Positions 58,057 to 64,000 of a DNA stretch of 64,000 nt are shown here, one piece after another. The translations under genes were made by a program, and so were the position numbers. Each line of letters starts with the position of its first letter. Within the stretch, counting starts at the first letter, position 1. The notes below the pieces were generated by a model. That model was not told where the DNA came from, ran no database searches, and saw only the letters and a list, made by a program, of their open reading frames with translations. Origin of the DNA: Flavobacterium circumlabens (GTDB lineage: Bacteria > Bacteroidota > Bacteroidia > Flavobacteriales > Flavobacteriaceae); assembly GCF_004345565.1 (NCBI RefSeq), contig NZ_SLWA01000003.1, forward strand, positions 62,001 through 126,000, in the 5' to 3' direction.

Positions 58057-58528
58057 AATTATATTGTAAAGATTGGAAAAATAGGAAGTGGATTTTTAAA
58101 CATGATTTTCGGCAAAAAAACTAAAATCAGTACAGCTCAGTTTTTCCGGTTTGTTTACCGATAATCAAATCAGGCAAAGATCAGACCAGATAGAAGAACG
58201 TGTGAAATGGGGCTATTTCAGCTTTTACTACTTTTTGAATAATGATATTTCGCTATTCTTTATTGATATTTCATGTATTGTGAATAAAAATCAAAATTGT
58301 TTAAATATAGTAAAATATTTAGCAGATAAATGTTAAGTAATTGTAATTCAGTGTTTTGATTTTGTTAAGTTGCTGCTTTACCCGGATTTCGGTTGTAGTG
58401 GATACTTTATCCGAAAAATTGTACTTTTGTTTGTGAATCCTTCAGTAAGATAAAAATGTGTACTACTGATCAGGACTTGTTTTTTACCGTAATCTTTTTT
58501 TTAAAAGAAATTTAAATACCTTTGAGAT
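58057..58528. other. Gene-free region upstream of the XRE gene
   Basis: The 472-bp AT-rich divergent region lies between the alpha/beta hydrolase and XRE genes. A 61-codon open frame inside (58151-58336) has no homology or context I recognise. I see no repeat. The last 15 bases contain a perfect TAnnTTTG box. Confidence 0.55.
58517..58524 (+). promoter_or_regulatory. -7 box directly upstream of the XRE start codon
   Basis: TACCTTTG is an exact match to TAnnTTTG and ends four bases before the ATG at 58529. If used, the mRNA would be leaderless or nearly so. No TTG at the standard -33 distance was found. Confidence 0.4.
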
Positions 58529-58918
58529 ATGAGCACAGCAACAAGACCAAATCATATAGGCCGAAAAATCAGCCGTATTCGTGAACTTCGTGATATGAAG
58601 CAGGAAGCACTGGCACAAGCTTTAGGCACCAACCAGCAAGCCGTTTCAATTATTGAAAGCAGCGAAACAATTGATGAAGACAAACTGATAGAAGTTGCTA
58701 AAGCACTTGGTGTAACAGCAGAAGCCATTAAAAATTTCTCCGAAGAAGCCGTTTTAAATATTATTGGAAATACGTATCATGACAGCAATGTTGTTAATGG
58801 AAATGCATATAGCTGTAATTTCAATCCACTTGATAAAATGGTTGAGCTTTATGAGCGTTTGGTTCAGGCTGAAAAAGAAAAAATAGAATATTTAGAAAAG
58901 ATATTAAAAGATAAGTAA
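58529..58918 (+). CDS. XRE-family helix-turn-helix regulator
   Basis: The 129-residue protein has an N-terminal HTH_3 domain (about 12-68): IGRKISRIRELRDMKQEALAQALGTNQQAVSIIESSE, with a helix continuing KLIEVAKALGVTAEAIKNF. The C-terminal half (NFNPLDKMVELYERLVQAEKEKIEYLEKIL) is a predicted coiled coil that would support oligomerisation. This compact form is common in flavobacteria, often as a lone regulator. There is no obvious partner gene; targets unknown. A strong terminator follows. Confidence 0.85.
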   Translation: MSTATRPNHIGRKISRIRELRDMKQEALAQALGTNQQAVSIIESSETIDEDKLIEVAKALGVTAEAIKNFSEEAVLNIIGNTYHDSNVVNGNAYSCNFNPLDKMVELYERLVQAEKEKIEYLEKILKDK

Positions 58919-58933
58919 CTTATAAAAACAGCT

Positions 58934-58972
58934 AAAACAAAAAGAGACTTAAAAAAAGTCTCTTTTTGTTTT
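58934..58972 (+). terminator. Terminator after XRE gene
   Basis: AAAACAAAAAGAGACTT and AAGTCTCTTTTTGTTTT form a perfect long stem with a loop of A residues, followed by TTAATT. Confidence 0.85.
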
Positions 58973-59311
58973 AATTAACAAGAGGTTCTAAAATAGATAT
59001 TTGGTGTCACGTGCCCTAAAGTTTCACGTCTGTAACTCCGTTCAACCTCTTTCGAATACCAATTACGGCCTCTGCACTGTATAATTATACGTTCTGTCAG
59101 GCATGATTGGGGTTCTAAACCCTACCAATTAGGTTCAGAACCTATAATTTTAAACCAGAGACGCCATTAATGACGTTTAAGACGTTATGAATGGGGTTCC
59201 GGACGTCAAATTACAGTAAGCTGACGCCAATTGAGCATGTCAGAACGTGATCAGTTCATGATAGAACCTCAAAGAAATCAAAAGCTTTTTTAGTAAGCAG
59301 CAATTAATTTC
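58973..59311. other. Gene-free region of unusual composition
   Basis: This 339-bp interval between the XRE terminator and the 3' end of the nitroreductase gene is less AT-rich than neighbouring intergenic DNA. It is dotted with related words: GACGCC/GACGTT/GACGTC (about 59161, 59174, 59182, 59203, 59223), GGTTC/GAACC in both orientations (59109, 59133, 59140, 59193, 59266) and ACGTG/CACGT. No reading frame of note. It may be a relic, an intergenic RNA or a worn repeat; I cannot decide. Confidence 0.4.
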
Positions 59312-59944
59312 TTATTTGATCTCTGTTATGAACTCATTTTGTGGCGTTCTTACTTTTTTCATGTTCACCAGCCAGTCGTTTGCTTCATCTCTGTAGCCAA
59401 GCGTAAGGATGATGGCACTTTTAAGACCAAGTTCGTTCAAACCTAATAATTTATCTACTTCAGCAGGAACAAATCCTTCCATAGGCGTTGCGTCTACTTT
59501 TTGTTCAGCTGCTGCTGCAATTGCAAGACCAAACGAAATGTAAGCCTGTTTTGCTGCATGAATAGCATGGCATTCCTGACCAAGAGGTTCGTACATTCCC
59601 CAAAGCATTTTTTTATAATCGTCCATTGCTTCTGCAGGTAATCCTCTTTCTGCTATTGTTCTGTCGAATACAGCTGAAATTTTTTCTAAAGAATACCCAT
59701 CCCAGGATGCAAAAACCAATACATGTGATGCATCCGTAATCTGACTCTGGTCAAAACCGACTGCTCTTATTTTTTCCTGCAATTCTTTGTTAGAAATTAC
59801 AAAAATCTGATAAGGCTGTAAACCGGATGAAGAAGGAGCTAATCGTGCTGCTTCAAGAATATAATCCAGTTTCTCCTGCGGAACAACTTGTCCGTTCATT
59901 TTTTTGGTGGCATAACGCCATTCAAGTGCTTCTATTAAGGCCAT
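59312..59944 (-). CDS. Nitroreductase-family NAD(P)H-dependent oxidoreductase
   Basis: The 210-residue FMN-binding enzyme has the NfsB-like N-terminus (ALEWRYATKKMNGQVVPQEKLDYILEAARLAPSSSGLQPYQIFVISN), the Ser-rich flavin-binding loop APSSSGLQP, and the C-terminal Gly-Tyr-Arg FMN phosphate contact in ILTLGYRDEANDW. Members reduce nitro compounds and quinones as homodimers. It is divergent from an HxlR regulator with a 110-bp shared promoter carrying a palindrome, a classic arrangement for quinone- or aldehyde-inducible oxidoreductases. Confidence 0.9.
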   Translation of the reverse strand: MALIEALEWRYATKKMNGQVVPQEKLDYILEAARLAPSSSGLQPYQIFVISNKELQEKIRAVGFDQSQITDASHVLVFASWDGYSLEKISAVFDRTIAERGLPAEAMDDYKKMLWGMYEPLGQECHAIHAAKQAYISFGLAIAAAAEQKVDATPMEGFVPAEVDKLLGLNELGLKSAIILTLGYRDEANDWLVNMKKVRTPQNEFITEIK

Positions 59945-59973
59945 ATTTTTTTGTATTAAATTTAAATTCTTGT

Positions 59974-60042
59974 CAAAAGTAAAGACTTTAAGTTTATTTT
60001 TGTCATCTGCTTACCAAAAGTAACTGTGACATCGAGGTAACT
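59974..60042. promoter_or_regulatory. Divergent promoter/operator between nitroreductase and HxlR genes
   Basis: On the minus strand TACTTTTG (59974-59981) is an exact -7 box for the nitroreductase. On the plus strand TATTTTTG (59995-60002) is an exact -7 box for the HxlR gene. Between the latter and the HxlR start lies TTACCAAAAGTAA (60011-60023), a near-perfect dyad, followed by a GGTAAC half-site (60036-60041). HxlR-family operators often contain TTAC/GTAA dyads, so this is a good candidate autoregulatory site. Confidence 0.55.
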
Positions 60043-60054
60043 AACTAACATACT

Positions 60055-60411
60055 ATGATAAAAGAACCTGAACACGACCAGCAAAAATGCAACAAAAACA
60101 TAATGGCAGTGCACGATGCCATGGATATCCTAAACGGAAGATGGAAGATTTCGATTATTGCTTCCTTGTGTTTTAATCGGCTAAGATTTACCGACCTTTT
60201 AAGGGAAGTAGAAGGTATTTCAGGTAAAATGCTGAGCAGGGAGCTGAAAAATCTGGAGGAAAATCAATTGGTAACGCGAACCGTTTTAAATACACAGCCT
60301 ATAACGGTCGAATACGAATTGACGGAATACGGTCATACCTTAAAAGAAGTTATAGAATCATTGGCAAAATGGGGACACAACCATAGAAAAAAAATAACCG
60401 GCAAAGTATAA
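60055..60411 (+). CDS. HxlR family winged-helix regulator
   Basis: The 118-residue protein matches the HxlR family: a conserved N-terminal cysteine (QQKCNKNIMAVHDAM) followed by DILNGRWKISIIASLCFNRLRFTDLLREVEGISGKMLSRELKNLEENQLVTR, and the wing with VEYELTEYGHTLKEVIESLAKWG. The Cys near residue 11 is a possible thiol switch, as in quinone/aldehyde-sensing relatives. It is divergent from the nitroreductase gene, its most probable target. Confidence 0.92.
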   Translation: MIKEPEHDQQKCNKNIMAVHDAMDILNGRWKISIIASLCFNRLRFTDLLREVEGISGKMLSRELKNLEENQLVTRTVLNTQPITVEYELTEYGHTLKEVIESLAKWGHNHRKKITGKV

Positions 60412-60415
60412 TATG

Positions 60416-60889
60416 TTACCTTTTCAGGTCCGAAACTCGCTGAAAAAAGCCTTGTTTCGCTAATTTTAGTTCGGCTTCTTCGATGGCTTTCAGCAGATTG
60501 TTTTGGTTATCGGCGATTTCGTTTAAGGCATCGTTCATGACGCTCCAGACAGGCTGCATTTTTAGGATCAGTTCTTTGCCTTTTGGAGTCAGCACAATTA
60601 ATCTTTTCCGCTCATCCAGTTTATCTTTTTTCGAGCTGACGATTTTCTGCTTTTCCAATTCTTTAAGCAAACTTATGGTCGAAGGATGGCTGTAACCAAT
60701 TTCAACGGCGATTTCGACCACGCTCAACATTTCTTTTACGTGTAAAGTATAAATTACCGGAAACCATTTGGGTTCAAAATCAATATCGAAAGATTTATAA
60801 ATCAACGCGCCATCTTTGCGCAATTGCTCACTAAGTCTTTGTAAACGGGTTGATAGGGCAAGAATACCTATTTCATCTATTATATTCAT
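60416..60889 (-). CDS. MarR family transcriptional regulator
   Basis: The 157-residue protein shows the winged helix of MarR: MLSVVEIAVEIGYSHPSTISLLKELEKQKIVSSKKDKLDERKRLIVLTPKGKELI, with the D-x-R wing motif. It starts four bases inside the end of the GNAT gene (ATG overlaps the stop), so the pair is translationally coupled. MarR-GNAT pairs in flavobacteria are frequent. The ligand is unknown; the pair may respond to a compound that the acetyltransferase modifies (inference). Confidence 0.9.
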   Translation of the reverse strand: MNIIDEIGILALSTRLQRLSEQLRKDGALIYKSFDIDFEPKWFPVIYTLHVKEMLSVVEIAVEIGYSHPSTISLLKELEKQKIVSSKKDKLDERKRLIVLTPKGKELILKMQPVWSVMNDALNEIADNQNNLLKAIEEAELKLAKQGFFQRVSDLKR

Positions 60890-61377
60890 TTTGCCGGATT
60901 TAATTGTAACTGACAGAATACATTATCAGGTCTCATGAGAGGAAAATCATGTGGAAGTGCCTCCTTTTCGATGGTGATAAAATGATTCCTTTCGTAAAAA
61001 CGCAACGCGGCCTGTAAGATCGAAACAGTTCCCAAATATAAGTTGCTGAGTCCCTTTTCTTTGCTGTATTGTATCAATTTTTCTAAAAGCTGCTGCGCTA
61101 TATTATATTCTTTTCCCCTGTATTCCTTTTGCACGAACATCTTTCTGATCGCTCCGGCTTCTGCATTAAATTTTACCAAAGCGATAGTTCCAACCAGTTT
61201 TCCATCAATAAAAGCACCGAGAAAAAAACCTCCTGACTGGTAATAAAAATCTTTAATGTTTAACAAATCCGGCTGATCTTCTAATGTGATAGGAACATTG
61301 AATTCTTTCTGCTGAATGTTTAAAATCAAATCAACGATTTGGTTTTGGTATTCATTTTGTATTGGCTCGATGTGCAT
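60886..61377 (-). CDS. GNAT family N-acetyltransferase
   Basis: The 163-residue single GNAT domain has GKLVGTIALVKFNAEAGAIRKMFVQKEYRGKEYNIAQQLLEKLIQYSKEKG, with the acetyl-CoA-binding R/Q-x-x-G-x loop slightly altered (YRGKEYNIA instead of Q/R-x-x-G-x-G/A), and the YLGTVSILQAALRFYERNHF motif B. First gene of a two-gene unit with MarR. Substrate unknown. Confidence 0.87.
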   Translation of the reverse strand: MHIEPIQNEYQNQIVDLILNIQQKEFNVPITLEDQPDLLNIKDFYYQSGGFFLGAFIDGKLVGTIALVKFNAEAGAIRKMFVQKEYRGKEYNIAQQLLEKLIQYSKEKGLSNLYLGTVSILQAALRFYERNHFITIEKEALPHDFPLMRPDNVFCQLQLNPAK

Positions 61378-61440
61378 TTTTACAGGATATTAAGTATAGG
61401 TACAAAACTACGTAGTTGAATACATATATCCAAATAAAAA

Positions 61441-61525
61441 AACTGAAAAGTGTATAAAAAAGACTTTTCAGTTGATGGGTTATAATTATTATCAGAGATG
61501 AAAAATTTCATTCTTCATCTCTGAT
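61441..61525 (-). terminator. Two tandem hairpins after the PQQ-dehydrogenase gene
   Basis: The proximal hairpin uses ATCAGAGATGAA (61491-61502) and TTCATCTCTGAT (61514-61525), a perfect 12-bp stem 13 bp from the stop. The distal one uses AACTGAAAAGT and ACTTTTCAGTT (61441-61451, 61463-61473) and is followed on the minus strand by a T-run. Together they should end transcription before the GNAT promoter. Confidence 0.7.
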
Positions 61526-61537
61526 TAATTATTCTGA

Positions 61538-62821
61538 TTATTTTGCAATTCTGTAGATTTTAGCATTTGCGCCATCTGTAACAGCATACAAAGCGCCGTC
61601 TTTTCCTTCTAAGACATCTCTAAAACGGCTGTTGGCAGAAGTAAGTAATCTTTCTTCGGCAACTACAACATTGTCTTTAAGTACAAGTCGTACGACATGC
61701 TGACCACTTAATGCAGCAGCAAATAAATTATTTTTCCACTCCGGAATTAAATTTCCTGAGTAAAAAGTAATTCCGCTTGGCGAAACTACAGGATCCCAAT
61801 AATAAACCGGTTGTTCCATACCGCTTTTGGTTGTAATACCATCTCCGATTTTTGCACCGCTATATTCAAGACCGTATGTAATGGTTGGCCAGCCGTAATT
61901 TTTTCCAATTGTAATTCTATTGATTTCATCACCTCCAAGTGGGCCATGTTCTGCTTCCCAAAGTTCTCCGGTTACAGGATGTACGGCAAGACCTTGGGGA
62001 TTTCTGTGTCCGTACGAATAAATTTCAGGCAAAACTCCCGTTTGTCCGATAAAAGGATTTCCCGCAGCAGGTTCACCATTTTTGGTAATACGTACAATTT
62101 TACCAAGAGCAGCATCTAATTTCTGGGCCAGCGGTCTTGATGCAATATCAGAACGTTCACCGGTACTCACAAAAAGATTTCCCTGTTTGTCCCAGGCAAG
62201 GCGTGAACCGTAATGCAGCGTGCTGTTAAATTCGGGAATTGCTTTATAGATTACAACGGCATTTTCGATTTTTGTCTCGTCTGCTGAAAGTTTTCCTTTT
62301 GCTACGGCTGTTGCAGTACCTGCAGTTCCGTTAAATGAAAAACTCCAGTACACCATTCGGTTCGTAGCAAAGTCAGGATCAATGGCAACATCTAATAAAC
62401 CGCCTTGTCCGCTGCTGTTTACTGCCGGAATTCCGGTGATTGTTGCACCAACAGTTCCGGCCTGAGTAACAATTCTCATTGTACCCGCTTTTTGAGTTAC
62501 TATAATTCTTCCGTCAGGCAAATTGTCCATTCCCCACGGATTGGCCAGGCCTTCGGCAAAAACTTTACTTGTATAAGCAGTTTCGGTTTTTATGCCTGCA
62601 ATTCTGGTTTGCCCTTTAAATGCCGGAACATAAGTTGAGTTTGCAGGTTTAGTTTCTACCGGAGGAAGTGTTCCTACGGGTACATCATCATCGTCATCAT
62701 CACCATTGTTATCATCATTATTGTTATCATCATTATTATTACAGGATAACTGTGTAAAGGCTAAGAATAAAACAGAAAGATAAACAAGAACATTCTGCTT
62801 TTTTAGAAATGGGTTTTTCAT
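61538..62821 (-). CDS. PQQ-dependent sugar dehydrogenase (Gdh/sorbosone dehydrogenase-like) lipoprotein
   Basis: The 427-residue protein has a lipobox (QLSC, Cys27) followed by a pure Asn/Asp/Gly linker of about 22 residues, then the six-bladed propeller of the soluble glucose/sorbosone dehydrogenase family: FAEGLANPWGMDNLPDGRIIVTQKAG, GQGGLLDVAIDPDFATNRMVYWSF, GSRLAWDKQGNLFVSTGERSD, SYGHRNPQGLAVHPVTGELWEAEHGPLGGDEINRI. HRNPQG and WEAEHGPLGGDE are the usual PQQ and Ca2+ site blocks. It oxidises aldoses in the periplasm or at the surface. Whether the host makes or scavenges PQQ cannot be seen here. Monocistronic. Confidence 0.88.
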   Translation of the reverse strand: MKNPFLKKQNVLVYLSVLFLAFTQLSCNNNDDNNNDDNNGDDDDDDVPVGTLPPVETKPANSTYVPAFKGQTRIAGIKTETAYTSKVFAEGLANPWGMDNLPDGRIIVTQKAGTMRIVTQAGTVGATITGIPAVNSSGQGGLLDVAIDPDFATNRMVYWSFSFNGTAGTATAVAKGKLSADETKIENAVVIYKAIPEFNSTLHYGSRLAWDKQGNLFVSTGERSDIASRPLAQKLDAALGKIVRITKNGEPAAGNPFIGQTGVLPEIYSYGHRNPQGLAVHPVTGELWEAEHGPLGGDEINRITIGKNYGWPTITYGLEYSGAKIGDGITTKSGMEQPVYYWDPVVSPSGITFYSGNLIPEWKNNLFAAALSGQHVVRLVLKDNVVVAEERLLTSANSRFRDVLEGKDGALYAVTDGANAKIYRIAK

Positions 62822-63000
62822 AATGTAAATTTTTTAATGTTAAAATTAACTCAATATAAATATAACCCTCTTTAAGATAATTTTATTGTTTTACGAATTA
62901 CATAATTCCCATGTTTAGAGCAGGAAGTGTGTTAAAATTAAAAATATAGCGCTGTTTATGAGTTGATTAGACTTTTTGGTGTTTTCTAATTTTATAAGAA

Positions 63001-64000
63001 CTAAAATAATTCTAACTGATTGCCAGGATTTATCGGCTTAACTTTAGGAGGTTTGGCGTCCCCAAAAATGGTTCTTCCGCCATATTGATGTGACTCATCT
63101 CTTTCTTTTTGAAGGAGAGCATCAAAATTATTGTTTGGGGTAAAACCTTCTTCGGCCTTTCGGGAAATTTCAGATAATTTTCGAATCGCATCAACTTTAT
63201 CACTGTTGCCAATTTTGGCACGTTGGATGGCTTTTTCTAAAGTACAGATTGTTTCGTCATAAATTTTTAACGGAACAGGAAAGGGATGTCCGTCTTTTCC
63301 GCCGTGCGCAAAAGAAAAACGCGCGGGATCCTCAAAACGGGTTGGCGTTCCGTAAATAATCTCGCTTACCAGTGCTAATGATTGTAAGGCTCTTGGCCCC
63401 ATTCCTTTTAAAAGTAAAAGTTCCTCAAAATCTTCCGGTTTATTTTCGTGAGTAGCCCATAACATGGCGCCGAGACGTTTCATGTTGACGTCTTCTATTC
63501 TGACATCATGGTGTGACGGCATCGAAAGATATTGCATTTCCTTCATGATTTTGGTCGGGGATTCTTTCGATAATTCTAAAATACCGGCTCTGGATTTCTC
63601 CGCGGTTCCGGCCGTAAGATTAAGGATCGAGCCCTGATTTTCTCCATATATGAAAGTATGGGGTTCATTTATAAAGGATTTTAAATCCCTGGAATGCCAA
63701 TGATATCTTCTGGCAGTTTTAGAATTCGGATTCATTCCCTGCTGGATCACCGCCCATTGTCCTTTGTTGTCCACAATAAAATTGTGCTGGTACAATTGAA
63801 AACCATCCTGAATGGCCGTGTTGTCTACTTTGGCCGTTAGTCTGCTGCAATTGGCCAGCTCATTACCGTCAAGTCCTGTTCTTTCGCCAACAAACAAAAG
63901 TTCCTGAGGCGTAAGCATAGAATGTTTTCCTTTTCCGCCGCAGATATAAATTCCGAGTTCTTTGGAATGTGGATTGACCGATTTTTTTAAAGCTCCCAAA
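63001..64000 (-). CDS. DUF763 domain protein, 5' end outside window (partial)
   Basis: The frame is open through base 64000, so the start lies beyond the window; about 333 C-terminal residues are visible. The segments VGERTGLDGNELANCSRLTAKVDNTAIQDGFQLYQHNFIVDNKGQWAVIQQGMN and YHWHSRDLKSFINEPH match the DUF763 family. LLLKGMGPRALQSLALVSEIIYG looks like a helix-hairpin-helix DNA-binding motif, and HGGKDGHPFPVP is another conserved block. The function of DUF763 proteins is not established; the HhH-like region suggests nucleic-acid contact (inference). The visible end NQLELF is soluble. Confidence 0.82.
   Translation of the reverse strand, partial: LGALKKSVNPHSKELGIYICGGKGKHSMLTPQELLFVGERTGLDGNELANCSRLTAKVDNTAIQDGFQLYQHNFIVDNKGQWAVIQQGMNPNSKTARRYHWHSRDLKSFINEPHTFIYGENQGSILNLTAGTAEKSRAGILELSKESPTKIMKEMQYLSMPSHHDVRIEDVNMKRLGAMLWATHENKPEDFEELLLLKGMGPRALQSLALVSEIIYGTPTRFEDPARFSFAHGGKDGHPFPVPLKIYDETICTLEKAIQRAKIGNSDKVDAIRKLSEISRKAEEGFTPNNNFDALLQKERDESHQYGGRTIFGDAKPPKVKPINPGNQLELF

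Noticed and set aside
58151..58336. 61-codon open frame between hydrolase and XRE genes
   Set aside because: No start signal, no domain, low-complexity AT-rich composition and no neighbour support.

Overview
The window reads as chromosome of a Flavobacterium-type member of the Bacteroidota. The DNA is AT-rich and Shine-Dalgarno sequences are weak. Several upstream regions carry TAnnTTTG-type -7 boxes, and there is a SusC/SusD pair, many secreted lipoproteins, and dispersed short palindromes of the kind common in flavobacterial genomes. I see no tRNA, rRNA, CRISPR array, prophage or complete insertion sequence.

Layout. 1-5.3 kb: the 3' end of cydB (cytochrome bd oxidase), a TauE/SafE permease, a Crp/Fnr regulator, a small rhodanese and a GapN-type aldehyde dehydrogenase; part of this looks like a sulfide or redox neighbourhood. 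5.4-8.3 kb: M1 peptidase, ACT-domain protein and GNAT enzyme. 8.5-14.9 kb: a small exported protein followed by a tripartite RND efflux operon. 15.0-15.8 kb: a Panacea-domain gene overlapping a two-helix membrane protein, a likely toxin-antitoxin pair. 16-19.4 kb: AraC regulator, a decayed MDR oxidoreductase, a GH1 beta-glucosidase and a small lipoprotein. 19.4-23.5 kb: a response regulator and a soluble multi-PAS histidine kinase.

23.9-57.2 kb: a roughly 33-kb carbohydrate locus whose enzyme set fits breakdown of N-linked glycans. It holds two GH29 fucosidases, GH2 beta-galactosidase, GH20 beta-hexosaminidase, two GH92 alpha-mannosidases, a GH3 enzyme, a glycosylasparaginase, a Na+/solute symporter next to a GH130 mannoside phosphorylase, nagB, SusC/SusD and a neuraminidase-like BNR protein. 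A CBM9-like protein and an uncharacterised GHL-type lipoprotein sit in the same operon as the symporter. Exo-enzymes with export signals would trim the glycan outside the cytoplasm, SusCD would carry fragments across the outer membrane, and the symporter would import Man-beta-1,4-GlcNAc. GH130 would phosphorolyse it and NagB would pass GlcNAc-derived GlcN6P to glycolysis. A LytS/LytTR two-component pair is embedded in the locus. No endo-beta-N-acetylglucosaminidase or PNGase was recognised.

57.2-64 kb: a frameshifted alpha/beta hydrolase, a short XRE regulator, a nitroreductase divergent from an HxlR regulator, an overlapping GNAT/MarR pair, a PQQ-type sugar dehydrogenase lipoprotein and a DUF763 gene cut by the window end. 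All functional calls come from reading sequence and motifs; no database search was possible.
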